Assembly (NCBI GenBank): GCA_963682025.1
Contig: OY821517.1
Span: forward strand, 26,331,620 to 26,395,619
DNA: 64,000 bases
From: Cordilura impudica
Taxonomy: Eukaryota; Arthropoda; Insecta; Diptera; Scathophagidae
Reading direction: 5' to 3'
Positions within the stretch are counted from its first letter, which is position 1. Each line of letters starts with the position of its first letter. A program made the position numbers and the translations under genes. The notes beneath the pieces are model-generated. The model searched no databases. It was given only the letters and a program-made list of their open reading frames with translations, and was not told the origin of the DNA. Shown here one piece after another: positions 1 to 10,323 of this stretch.

Positions 1-900
1 ATCCAAATTAAGTATGAAGGGGTTCCGAATCCATTGATCATTTTCAAATTGTATTCAAAAAGATACTTATCAAAATTTTCAAAAATGTCAGTTTTAACCC
101 TTAATAAGTCCTCATCTACGAAAATAATTTCGAGGGTCGGGAAATTTGGGTAATTATCTTTTGATACGCGTTGCTTCCAGAGAGCTAATTTTTGCTGGAT
201 CCTTGATCCTTACATCTGATATTTGAAGTAATATATTCAAATCATTCAAATGGGAAATATATCTGCAAGATAACCCAATGACACCGCAAAATTGATTGTT
301 TCAAATTCTAGGTATAGTTTATTTTCGCCCTTTCGAAGAAATATTATTATCTCCGTTTTAAGTTCCATAACATGAGTAAAGACTCGTCCACGTGAAAGCC
401 ACCTTATGTCGGTGTGATAAAGCAACATTTCATGAGAAGCTTCAACTTCTTGGCACAATATTTTGAAAAGCCTGTGATTTAACGCTCGAGATCGAATGAA
501 ATTCACAGCTTGGACCGTAATATGCATGTAATATGATGCCAATGCATGGCGATGTAGAAAGCAGTGCATAACCAAAACATGTGAAGCTACCGCTCGGACC
601 AAAGCTCCAGAGTTTTTTCCTAACATGGAACGTGCATCATCTGTGCATATTAATCTCAACTTTGTCTTTCAATCGAGACCATTTTCTGTAAAAAAAACTC
701 ATCAATTAACTGGTAAACATCTGAAGCTTTTGTGGTAGCTTAAAGCGGACAAAAATTCTTCTTAAATGTCTGTTTCGGTGGCATATCTTACAAAGGTCAT
801 AGGTGCAGTTAACTTGTAGTGAGCTACATCAGAACTCTCATCCAGCTGTAGGCCGAAATGCAAATGGCCTTCCCTTTTGCATTATTCATAAAATAAATTA
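1..900 (-). pseudogene. hAT-type (ZBED5/FAM200-like) transposase remnant
   Basis: The minus strand reads as a broken hAT-family protein of the ZBED5/FAM200 type. The best block is an open 137 aa stretch (246-659) with the family signatures SMLGKNSG, HCFLHRHALA, NFIRSRALNHRLF and HTDIRWLSRGRV, followed by FLRKGENKLYLEF. Similar but frameshifted sequence runs to both sides: toward 900 a degenerate LDESSDVA-like block, and toward position 1 a decayed C-terminal part that continues out of the window. Stops and frameshifts outside the 137 aa block mean no full transposase can be made. Domesticated ZBED5-like genes exist, but the decay here points to a dead transposon copy. Confidence 0.75.
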
Positions 901-1020
901 AATATAGAATATTAACAATTACACGTTGATCAAACATACCAGCTACTGAGCATATACTATACATACATCGATACATCAAAACCAATTCACCATCAAACTA
1001 ACAACAGATTATCATTAATA

Positions 1021-2331
1021 CCGGGTGATCCAAGTAGAGATACTTTTTTCAATAGCCTTTTTTTGACAGATAACGTGTTAGTCGTGTCATGCTGTCATGT
1101 TATTTTTGTTTAGTATTGTTTGGCATTTCATCATGGAAAGATTTACGCCTGAAGAACGTTTACAAATCGTTCAACTTTATTACGAAAATGCACGTTCTGT
1201 GAGGAATGTGTTTCGTGCACTTCGTTCAACTTATGGTCAACATAATCGGCCTACTGAGCGTACTATTCGCAACATCATCACCCATCTTGAGACCCAGCAT
1301 TCATTATTGGATAATATTCGACCGAATAGACCATGTCCAGCACGCAGTGAAGAAAATATAGCGACCGTAGCTGAGAGTGTACACGAAAATCGTGGAGAGT
1401 CGATTCGGCGCAGTTCGCAGCAACTCAGAATGACGTATGGAACGACTTGGCGCATTTTACGTCGAGATCTTAAATTGAAAGTGTACAAAATACAGCTTGT
1501 GCAAGAACTGAAGCCGCCCGTCCTTCCCGAGCGACATCGCTTCACTCTATGGGCTCTTGAAAAGTTCCAAGAAGATCCGACGTTTTCGAGTCAAATTTTG
1601 TTCAGCGATGAAGTCCATTTCTGGCTGAATGGGTATGTAAACAAGCATAATTGCCGCATTTGGGACGAAGAGCAACCTGAAGAGATTCAAGAGCTGCCAC
1701 TTCATCCAAAAAAAACAACGGTTGGCGTTGGTTTGTCGGCCGGTGGAATCATCGGTCCATATTTCTTCAAAAATTATGCCGGTGAGAACGTAACCGTCAA
1801 TGGCAACCGTTATCGTGCCATGATAACCGACTATTTGATGCCTTAAATTGAAGCTCGTGATCTCGGCGACATTTGGTTTCAACAAGACGGCGCCACTTCC
1901 CACACAGCGCATCAATCAATGGATTTATTGAGAGAACACTTCGGTGAGCAGATAATTTCACGTTTTGGGCCGGTCGATTGGCCACCAAGATCGTGTGATA
2001 TTACACCGTTAGACTTTTTCCTGTGGGGATATTTAAAGTCTAAAGTTTATGCAGACAATCCCGCTTCGATTCAGGCCTTGGAGCAAAACATCACGCGTGT
2101 CATTCGCCAGTCAGCAGTCGAAATGCTCGAACGAGTCATCGAAAACTGGACTCAACGGATGGACCATCTGAGACGTAGCCGCGGCCAACATTTGATAGAC
2201 ATAATCTTCAAAAAATAAATGCCAAAGAATGTTCTTTCAAATGATAATAAACATCCCCATTAAATTTGAACTTTCTGTTTTTTTTTTTTTTTTCTTTAAA
2301 AAAGTAGGGAACCTCGAAATGGATCACCCTT
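1021..2331 (+). mobile_element. DD41D (rosa-type) mariner element, nearly complete copy
   Basis: A ~1.3 kb Tc1/mariner-superfamily element. Terminal inverted repeats start GGGTGATCCA at both ends (GGGTGATCCAAG on the left; reverse complement of TGGATCACCC on the right), next to TA dinucleotides consistent with a TA target duplication. It sits inside the duplicated repeat unit: the left flank ending CATTAATA also occurs without the insertion in copy 2 near 6722. Another copy of the same subfamily lies at 31016-31922. Confidence 0.85.
1097..2218 (+). pseudogene. DD41D mariner transposase, one premature stop
   Basis: Tc1/mariner transposase of about 360 codons, most likely starting at the ATG at 1133 (MERFTPEERLQ) rather than the upstream in-frame ATG at 1097. 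The N-terminal helix-turn-helix region is followed by the DDE core: first aspartate in LFSDEVHF, second in FQQDGATSHTA, third in CDITPLDFFLW. Counting residues between the second and third aspartates gives 41, the DD41D spacing of the rosa group. A TAA at 1844-1846 breaks the frame; the sister copy at 31.4 kb has GAA at the same codon, so the stop is a single-base change. The block TTVGVGLSAGG also departs from the usual TVWCGLWAGG seen in the copy at 15.3 kb, so this copy is probably inactive. Confidence 0.85.
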
Positions 2332-2524
2332 TACTTATATTTAGACACCATCATTTTTTAATTCTCACTCAGTTGGTATACCAAGTAGGATAAGTGAACG
2401 AAGTTGGCATGAGTTAGGGAGTCAATGTCGAGCTAATGACAAGACTCCGTTTACTGCAAAGTAAATGATCCGTAATCATTTTTTGAACAACGATCGACTG
2501 TGGTTGTCACCATATATTTAATCC

Positions 2525-2890
2525 AGCGGACTTCCGGCTTACTGCTCAGGATAATCTAGCGGTCTTTTGGCTGACTACTCCTGATAATCCAGCGGCCTTC
2601 TGGCTGACTGCTCCCGATAATCTAGCGGCCTTCTGGCTGACTGCTCACGATAATCCAGTGGCCTTTGGGCTGACTGCTCCCGATAATCCGGCGGCCTTCT
2701 GACTGACTGCTCTGATAATCCAGCGGCCTTCTGACTGACTGCTCTGATAATCCAGCGGCCTTCTGGCTGACTGCTCCCGATAATCCAGCGGCCTTCTGGC
2801 TGACTGCTCACGATAATCCAGTGGTCTTTAGGCTGACTGCTCCCGATAATCCAGCGGCTTTCTGTCTGACCGCTTCCGAATAATCCAGTC
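2525..2890 (+). repeat. 33 bp minisatellite, copy 1 (about 10 units)
   Basis: Contiguous units of 33 bp built on CTGACTGCTCCCGATAATCC plus AGCGGCCTTCTGG, some shortened. They read through on the minus strand as a repeated SQPEGRWII-like peptide, which is a by-product of the unit length being divisible by 3. There are no spacers, so this is not a CRISPR array. A shorter array of the same unit is at 6880-7075. Confidence 0.9.
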
Positions 2891-2929
2891 TATTATCTTT
2901 ACAGGTAACTACAACACGGGATGGTTTCA

Positions 2930-3165
2930 TATATTGCCAGCCTGCTGCCTACCGAAACCAACTGTTAAACGACACCGTAAATTACCAGTGCCGGCTAATA
3001 ATTCAACCGATTACCGAGCCAGCTGAATACTGAAACTACCTGCTAAACGACACCGTAAACTACCAGTTCCGGCTAACGATTCAATCGATTACCGAGCCGG
3101 CCGCCTACCGAAACTACCTGATAAACGACATCGACAAAACTACCAGTTGTGGCTAACGAGTCAAC
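2930..3165 (+). repeat. ~78-81 bp minisatellite, about 3 units
   Basis: Three imperfect units with landmarks CTACCGAAACTACCTG, AAACGACACCGTAAA and ACCAGTTCCGGCTAACGA. The same array with fewer units is present at about 7145-7300 in copy 2 of the duplicated unit. Confidence 0.75.
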
Positions 3166-3249
3166 CAACTACGAACCCGAAGGGGAACAGAGTGAAGACG
3201 AAGACTTGCTGTCAGCCGTGTTATTTTATATTGTATCAATACATGCTCG

Positions 3250-4175
3250 CAGAGCCCAGCCCCCGAAATTCGAGTGCAAATTCTACAAAATTTTTATTTT
3301 AATAAATAATTTTATAAGACCCTAAATGTATGCTAATTAAATTTAACCAATTCACAATTCGACACTTTTTAAATAAAATTTATTAAATTTCATTATAAAT
3401 ATTTGTTGAACACACAGAACATATATAAATGGGTTTGTTAATAAATAACTTTAAAGGAGTCTAAAGGTATGCTAATCAATTTTAGCCAAATCAGAATTCA
3501 GCACAGGGCTTTCGACATTTATAATAAACACACACACAGTATGTGTTTTATGTCTGTGTTAGTAGCAACTTTAAATTAGCATTACTAAAAAAAAAAAATT
3601 TTTTCCAGACGATGCAAATCTGTAATCTGGTGGACAGCTAAAAAGAAATGCCTTTGAGGTACGTTTGGTCAAAATCGGTTATTAACTACAATTTTTATAT
3701 CGGTCACAAGAAATCAGCTTGCCTATTAATGTTATAGATACTAAAATTAAATTGTTGGAAAATTTAAAATTAAATTGGTGGAAAATTTAATTTTCACAAG
3801 CTTTTAAAAATTGGAAAATGTTTTTATTATTTAATGAAATAAATTCGATTTTAAATTGTATTTTTTAAATTTAATAGACTTTGAAAATGCAAAATAAATA
3901 GTTCAATATATTCGAATAAAGTCGTTGCTAATTTTGATTTTCTTAAACCTTTGAAAAGTGCAAAATAGCAAACCCATTTATATATCTTCTGTGTGTTCAA
4001 AAAATATTTATAATGAAATTTAATGAATTTTATTTAAAAAGTGTTGAATTGTGAATTGGTTAAACTTAATTAGCATACTTTTAGGCTCTTATAAAATTAT
4101 TTATTAAATGAAAAAATTAAGTTTCCTAGAATTTGCACTCGAATTTCGGGGACTGGGCACCGATAGTATTCATTG
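3250..4175. mobile_element. Pair of Helitron-type 3' ends in inverted orientation, copy 1
   Basis: The left end (about 3250) carries the minus-strand Helitron 3' signature of this window: GCAGAGCCCAGC, then the near-palindrome CGAAATTCGAGTGCAAATTC. The right end (about 4125-4175) carries the same signature on the plus strand (TTTGCACTCGAATTTCGG, then GGGCACCGATAGT, a decayed CTAGT). Inside are a Helitron 5'-like CCTATTAATGTTATAGAT near 3720-3745 and the segments with AGTATGCTAATCAATTTTAGC that recur around the window. It looks like two Helitron copies joined tail-out. The homologous piece in copy 2 (7384-8298) keeps an intact CTAG|T at its right end. Confidence 0.6.
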
Positions 4176-4439
4176 ATAATTTAAAATTTTTTAATCCCAC
4201 TAGGTTTCAATATAAAAATGAGAATGTTCTAAATTTCCATACCTTTTTTATTTCGTAATATACTTATTTTTTTGCTAATAGTTAATATGTTATACTCGTA
4301 TCTCCCTGAAGACATCTTCACACGTCACTGATTAAGTACCCTTGACCCGCAAGGTCATATATTTTTCGTAGTGACAAACATCAGCGCCTCACTACATAGT
4401 GGTAAAGGGTATAAAAAACTAATTATAATATGTATACTA

Positions 4440-6657
4440 GGGTGGCCCTTAATAAAAAGAGTGTTCAAACTGTCGGTCTCACCCCCTAGAAATATGCGAA
4501 TAGCAAAAAAACTGAGAAATACAAAGTTTTGGGCAAATCAGAAAACGGTTAGTCGTGGCGCAAAGCGATTGAAAATTTCAAGTGTGTTTATATGGGGAAA
4601 ATATGACTTTTTTTTCAGATTTTACGAAAATTTCGTTCTATAGTTTAATTTTGCCGACAAGCTGTTATAAAATTCAGGATCAGTATTAACTTATCCCTTC
4701 AAAAGGCTATAAAACTTCAAAATCGAAAACCTCGCCAAGAAATAGCAACTGCCCCAGACCACTTTTGTGCCAAAAAAAACTAGGTCATGAAATTTGATGG
4801 CATTTTTTTCAACTTTGAGAAATTGATTAAAGCCATCATTCTTTTTTGGTCTCTATACTTACAAGTACTCAGATATGAAGTATTGTTTTATTACCACGTT
4901 GTTAACCTATTGCGCATTGAGGCCGAAAATTGGAAATTTTTTTGATAAAGTTTTTAAAACTCCTTTTTCAACTTTGAAAAAATTTTCTTAAACAAAATTT
5001 AAAAAAATGAATCTATCACTTTAAGGTTTTATGAAATACATGTTGCAGATTAACTGTGTGAATTTTTAAGTATATTCCTCTGCCAGAATTTTTTGACAAG
5101 GATTTTTTTTTGCGGATTTCGAGAAAAATTGGATTTTTGTGAAATATTCTGTAAATGTACTCTTTCTAAATACTTTGTATCAAAAATTCATAATTTTTCT
5201 ACCTTTAAATGTTATATTTTATCTTAATAGCCTAGGGTTTCGGAAAAAAATAATATGACTCCATTAACCCTTTTGGAATTGGGGTCACATATGACCCCAA
5301 ACTAATAAAAGACAATTTATGCAAAAAATTCAAATATGTTGGAAGTGCTGTCCAATTTTTAGATGCGACACTTAAAATTTAATAACCAAATATGTAGAAG
5401 TTTTGTTCCAAAAATTTGGGATAAATCCGAGAACGTTAACCCATTATTTGCCAAGGCCAGCTTTGGATTTTAAGATATTTTAAAATAAAAATTACCTAAA
5501 ACGAGTTTTTCTATTAAACTCGTTGATACCACTATTTAGAATTTAAGAAAAATAATTCGGTTAATTTTTATTTATTTAACCATTCAGTGCTCCTGGGATC
5601 AAAATAATCCATTGTGATATATCTTTGGTGCAAATATCTGCTTATTGCTCGCGAATATAAATTAAAACAACTTAAGTCATATGTCTAAAAAAGAGGACGT
5701 TTTTTGAAATTGAATTTGATTAAATTTTGTAATTTATTCCATTAAGAGTAGTATTAATTTAATATTAGCTTTTATATATATTATTATATTTGAAATTTAC
5801 TTTTATTTAATAAACTATTTAAAACTGGGAAATAAAATGGTAGAAGTTTCAGAACATGTAGGTGACATTGAAGATAATATAAAGCGACCGATTATAAAAA
5901 ATCGAAAAATGTCAACCATTATAAGTAATGGCATCTTCACCGATTAACCTGAAATTTTTTTTTTTTTGCGTTTTTTATCAATATCCACCAAATTGGTGGG
6001 TGAGACAACAAGAAATTCAACTATTACTTTATTACATAAAGTAATTTTATAACAAAATTGGTTAAAAGTTGTTTTAATTTATATTCGCGAGCAATAAGCA
6101 GATAATTGCACCAAAGATATATAAAAATTGTATCAAAAAAATTTCCAATTTTCGGTCTCAATGCGCAATAGTTTAACAACGTGGTAATACAACAATACTT
6201 CATATCTGAGTACTTGTAAGTATAGAGACCAAAAAAGAATGATGGCTTTAATCAATTTCTCAAAGTTGAAAAAAATGCCATCAAATTTCATGACCTAGTT
6301 TTTTTTTTGGCACAAAACTGCTCTGAGGCATTTGCTATTTCTTGGCGAGGTTTCATACGATTTTGTAGTTTTATAGCCCTTTGAAAGGATAATTTAATAC
6401 TGATCCCGAGTTATGTAACAGATTGTCGCAAAAATTAAATTATAGAACGAAATTTTCGTAAAATCTGAAAAAAAAAGTCATATTTTCCCCATATAAACAC
6501 ACTTGAAATTTTCAATCGCTTTGCGAAACGACTAAACGTTTTTTAATTGGCCCAAAACTTTGTATTTCTCAGTTTTTTTGCTATTCGCATATTTCTAGGG
6601 GGTTAGACCGACAGTTTGAACACTTTTTTTTTCCCTCCATATAACGAAGGGCCACCC
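4440..6657. mobile_element. Fold-back-type element with ~500 bp terminal inverted repeats
   Basis: The left arm (about 4440-4950) and right arm (about 6143-6657) are reverse complements with only scattered differences; both outer ends read GGGTGGCCCTT and are flanked by TA. A second, inner inverted pair lies at about 5618-5672 and 6068-6123 (CTTATTGCTCGCGAATATAA). The ~1.2 kb centre has no convincing transposase; the only reading frame of note is a 36-codon one at about 5836-5946 (MVEVSEHVGDIEDNIKRP), which I do not recognise. Structure fits a non-autonomous TIR/fold-back DNA transposon. Family not identified. Confidence 0.75.
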
Positions 6658-6659
6658 TA

Positions 6660-8560
6660 ATATACATACATCGATACATCAAAACCAATTCACCATCAAC
6701 CTAACAACAGATTATCATTAATATTTGGTATACCAAGTAGGATAAGTGAACGAAGTTGGCATGAGTTAGGGAGTCAATGTCGAGCTAATGACAAGACTCC
6801 GTTTACTGCAAAGTAAATGATCCGTAATCATTTTTGAACAACGATCGACTATGGTTGTCACCATATATTTAATCCAGCGGACTTCCGGCTTACTGCTCCC
6901 GATAATCTAAGTGGCCTTTGGGCTGACTGCTCCCGATAAGCCGGCGGCCTTCTGACTGACTGCTCTGATAATCCAGCGGCCTTCTGGCTGACTGCTCACG
7001 ATAATCCAGTTGCCTTTAGGCTGACTGCTCCCGATAATCCAGCGGCCTTCTGGCTGACCGCTTCCGAATAATCCAGTCTATTATCTTTACAGGTAACTAC
7101 AACACGGGATGAATGTCAAGCCTAATATCGTGGGGTCATATATTGCCAGCCTGCTGCCTACCGAAACTAACTGTTAAACGACACCGTCTACTACCAGTTC
7201 CGGTTAACGATTCAATCGATTACCGAGCCGGCCGCCTACCGAAACTACCTGTTAAACGACATCGACAAAACTACCAGTGGCGGCCAACGACTCAACCAAC
7301 TACGAACCCGAAGGGGAACTAAGTGAAGACGAAGACTTGCTGTCAGCGGTGTAATTTTATATTGTACCAATACATACTCGCAGAGCCCAGCCCTCGAAAT
7401 TCGAGTGGAAATTCTAGGAACTTTTATTTTAATAAATAATTTTATAAGAGCCTAAAGGTATGCTAATTAAATTTAACCAATTCACAATTCAAATAAAATT
7501 TATTAAATTATTAATTTATTTTTAAATAAAATTTATTAAATTTCATTATAAATATTTGTTGAACACACAGAACATATATAAATGGGTTTGTTAATAAATA
7601 ACTTTAAAGGAGTCTAAAGGTATGCTAATCAATTTTAGCCAAATCAGAATTCAGCACAGGGCTTTTGACATTTATAATAAACACACACACAGTATGTGTT
7701 TTACGTATGTGTTAGTAGCAACTTTAAATTAGCATTACTCAAAAGAAAAAAAAAATTCCAGATGATGCAAATCTATAATCTGGTGGACAGCTAAAATGTA
7801 ATGCCTTTCAAATGAGGTATGTTTGGTCAAAATCGGTTATTAACTACAATTTTTATATCGGTCACAAGAAATCGGCTTGCGTATTAATATTATAGATACT
7901 AAAATTAAATTGTTGGAAAATTTAATTTTCATACGCTTTTTAAAAGTGGAAAATGTTTTTATTATTTATTGAAAAAAATCGAAAATTGTATTTTTTAAAT
8001 TTAATAGATTTTGAAAATGCAAAATAAATTGTTCAATATATTCGAATAAAGTCGTTGCTAATTTTGATTTTCTTAAACCTTTGAAAAGTGCAAAATAGCA
8101 AACCCATTTATATATCTTCTGTGTGTTCAAAAAATATTTATAATGAAATTTAATGAATTTTATTTAAAAAGTGTTGAATTGTGAATTGGCTAAACTTAAT
8201 TAGCATACTTTTAGGCTCTTATAAAATTATTTATTAAATGAAAAAATTAAGTTTCCTATAATTTGCACTCGAATATCGGGGGCTGGGCAGTGCTAGTATT
8301 CATTGATAATTTAAAATTTTTTAATCCCACTAGGTTTCAACATAAAAATGAGAATGTTCTAAATTTCCATACCTCTTTTTTTTCGTAATATACTTATTTT
8401 TTTTGCTAATAATATGTTATACTCGAACCTCCCTGAAGACATCTTCACACGTCACTGATTAAGTACCCCTGGTCAAGGTCATATAATTTTGGTAGTGACA
8501 AACACCAGCGCCCTCATTACATAGTGGTAAAGTGTATAAAAAAAACTAATTATAATATGT
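6660..8560 (+). repeat. Duplicated composite repeat unit, copy 2
   Basis: Direct repeat of 951-4437 without the DD41D insertion. It contains the TTGGTATACC start motif (6726), a reduced 33 bp minisatellite (6880-7075), the ~78 bp repeats (7145-7300), and the outward-facing Helitron-type ends (about 7384 and 8298). The right Helitron end here is intact: CTCGAATATCGG, then GCTGGGCAGTGCTAGT. A 69 aa reading frame at 7113-7322 runs across the minisatellite and is not a gene. Confidence 0.75.
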
Positions 8561-9305
8561 ATACCCTATACCACTATGTGGTTTGGGTATAATGACTTTG
8601 TGCTGCTGTTTGTAACTACCAAAAATATTTGAGCTAGACCCATCTTTTATTATAACGGTCGACTCAGAATCACTTTCTAAGTCGATTTAGCGATGTCCGT
8701 CCGTCCGTCCGTCTGTGTGTCCATGTAAACCTTGTAATCAAACTACAGGTCGCAAATATGAATATATTTTGATGAAATTTGGTGTATAAGCTTTTTTAGG
8801 ATGAACGCTATTGAAATTGGTGAAATTCGGTACATGTTCAGACCTAGTCCCCATACAAATGACCTCTATGAAATCGACTTAAATTGCCATAAGATCTAAA
8901 TTATCATATAGATCTCAGTCAAATTGGGTTTGTATGTGTTTATAATATCCATTAATCAGTAGTCCAAAAATAATCCCTCTAGTACAATCGGCCCCATGCT
9001 TCCCGATCTTCACTTAAATCTATCAAAAATCAAAAATATAGCTCAGATTTTTCTCAAACTTGGTTTGTATATATTTTTTCGAAATATAAGTGATTTTACC
9101 AAATATGGTCCAGATCGATCCATTTTTCGACCTAGTCCCCATATAAATATAGCACCCGATATGAACTTTTTCATATCTGCAGCCAAAAAAATTAATAACA
9201 ATGCCACACAAATTTGGTTTATGCTTATTTTCTATATCCAATTAGTTGGACCGAAGAGATAGGGTCTCTAAACCATGGTATAGGGTTTATTATCTTACTT
9301 GTTTT
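8560..9305 (+). repeat. GTCY-microsatellite (mini-me/INE-like) dispersed repeat, family R1
   Basis: Near full-length copy. It begins ATACCCTATACCACTATGTG, carries a (GTCC/GTCT)n microsatellite at 8697-8720, has conserved blocks such as GTCGACTCAGAATCAC and GATATGAACTTTTTCATATC, and ends TAGGGTTTATTATCTTACTT. Mini-me elements of Diptera are defined by such GTCY and TA microsatellites. Parts of this family recur at least eight times in the window. Frames within it (8996-9262) are not genes. Confidence 0.75.
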
Positions 9306-9474
9306 TATATATAAATATATTGCTTTTTTCTCTTTTCTGACGCAATAAGACGAAATAATCGAACAACTATTTAGGTATTTAGGTTTGTCATTTGTATTTT
9401 ATCGTCGCAATTGTAATTTTACCTTCGTAAAATATGTTAGCCATTGTATTAATAACTCAAATATTGTGTTTCAG

Positions 9475-10011
9475 TCTCAGCAATAGCTTGAAAGAGATAT
9501 TTAGTGCTCTTATACTCATAATGTTTTTCTCAACTGCTGTTACTTTATGCTGTGCTGGAGTTTATGTTATTTCTGAAGGTATTACTGTTGATCTATTGGG
9601 ATTTTTAATATTTTTACCCACAACTCTTGGACAATATTTTATGGTCTGCTATTATGGTCAACATATTATTAACAAGGTACGAGTGTTTGTATATTATAAT
9701 TTTTTATTTAATTAAAATAATTTATAATGTCTTTTTGCCTAGAGTTTAAACGTTCGTGAAGCTATTTATAATAGTTCCTGGTATAATGGATCTCAATCAT
9801 ATAAAAAGTGCATAATTATTATTTTAGTACGTTGCCAGAGACAGGCTGAACTTAATGCTGGAGGATTTCAAACAACCGATCTGGAGGCATTTAAAGCCGT
9901 AATTAATTTTGAAGATATTTTTGTAGCAATAATATTAATTACAATTAATTATTTTAGGTTATATTTTTGACATATCGTGCATTTGCTATGCTAAATACAA
10001 TGTTTGATTGA
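9475..10011 (+). CDS. Odorant receptor (7tm_6), last three exons only (Or-A)
   Basis: Insect odorant receptor: a seven-transmembrane, ligand-gated cation channel subunit that works with Orco in sensory neuron dendrites. Exons are 9475-9676, 9743-9898 and 9958-10011, joined by 66 and 59 nt introns with GT/AG ends; the first exon follows the acceptor GTGTTTCAG in the phase expected from the neighbouring gene. The product includes membrane segments (SALILIMFFSTAVTLCCAGV, then a second after LLGFL), the conserved SSWYNGSQSYKK block and the C-terminal TYRAFAMLNTMFD before TGA. Sizes of the last two exons (156 and 54 nt) equal those of Or-B, so the two are tandem paralogues. The large N-terminal exon is absent; upstream is a GTCY repeat and then 8 kb of transposons. 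Either exon 1 lies beyond the window start behind a TE-filled intron, or the gene is a 5'-truncated pseudogene. Confidence 0.85.
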
Positions 10012-10323
10012 AATTTTCGAAAAAAAAAAAACCAGAGTTCCTCTCTTAATTTCTAAAATGCAATAATACACTTGTTTTGGGATTTTTTATATTTGCACGT
10101 TTCAGTTATTAGAATGCTCTTCAAATATTTTATATTATATTGTATAATGGCTTTACAAACCACAAAATGAATACTTAAAATTGCACCTTTAAAGAGGATG
10201 TTAAAAGCCTTATAATTAGATTCTTTTTTTTTTTTTCATAACCACATAAAAAACTTTTGACTACAATAAAATAAACAGTGAAATAAGACCAACTGTTAGT
10301 TTTATTTGAAACCTCGAAACAAA

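Larger units (their letters stand above)
951..4437 (+). repeat. Duplicated composite repeat unit, copy 1
   Basis: From CATACATCGATACATC onward this stretch is repeated in direct orientation at about 6660-8560. Shared landmarks in order are the motif TTGGTATACCAAGTAGG (2372 here, 6726 in copy 2), a 33 bp minisatellite, a ~78 bp minisatellite, and two Helitron-type 3' ends facing outward. Copy 1 additionally holds a DD41D mariner (1021-2331) and ends at the fold-back element that separates the copies. Its last ~70 bases (about 4345-4413) match the end of the GTCY (mini-me-like) repeat. Confidence 0.75.

Noticed and set aside
2575..2811. 78 aa SQPEGRWII repeat protein on the minus strand
   Set aside because: A by-product of a 33 bp unit divisible by three; no start context, and the array in copy 2 is out of frame.
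2525..2890. Regular 33 bp repeats as a possible CRISPR array
   Set aside because: Units are contiguous without unique spacers and the DNA is eukaryotic; it is a minisatellite.
9434..9474. ATG at 9434 as the start of Or-A
   Set aside because: The acceptor GTGTTTCAG at 9466-9474 and the phase shared with Or-B show that these bases belong to the intron.
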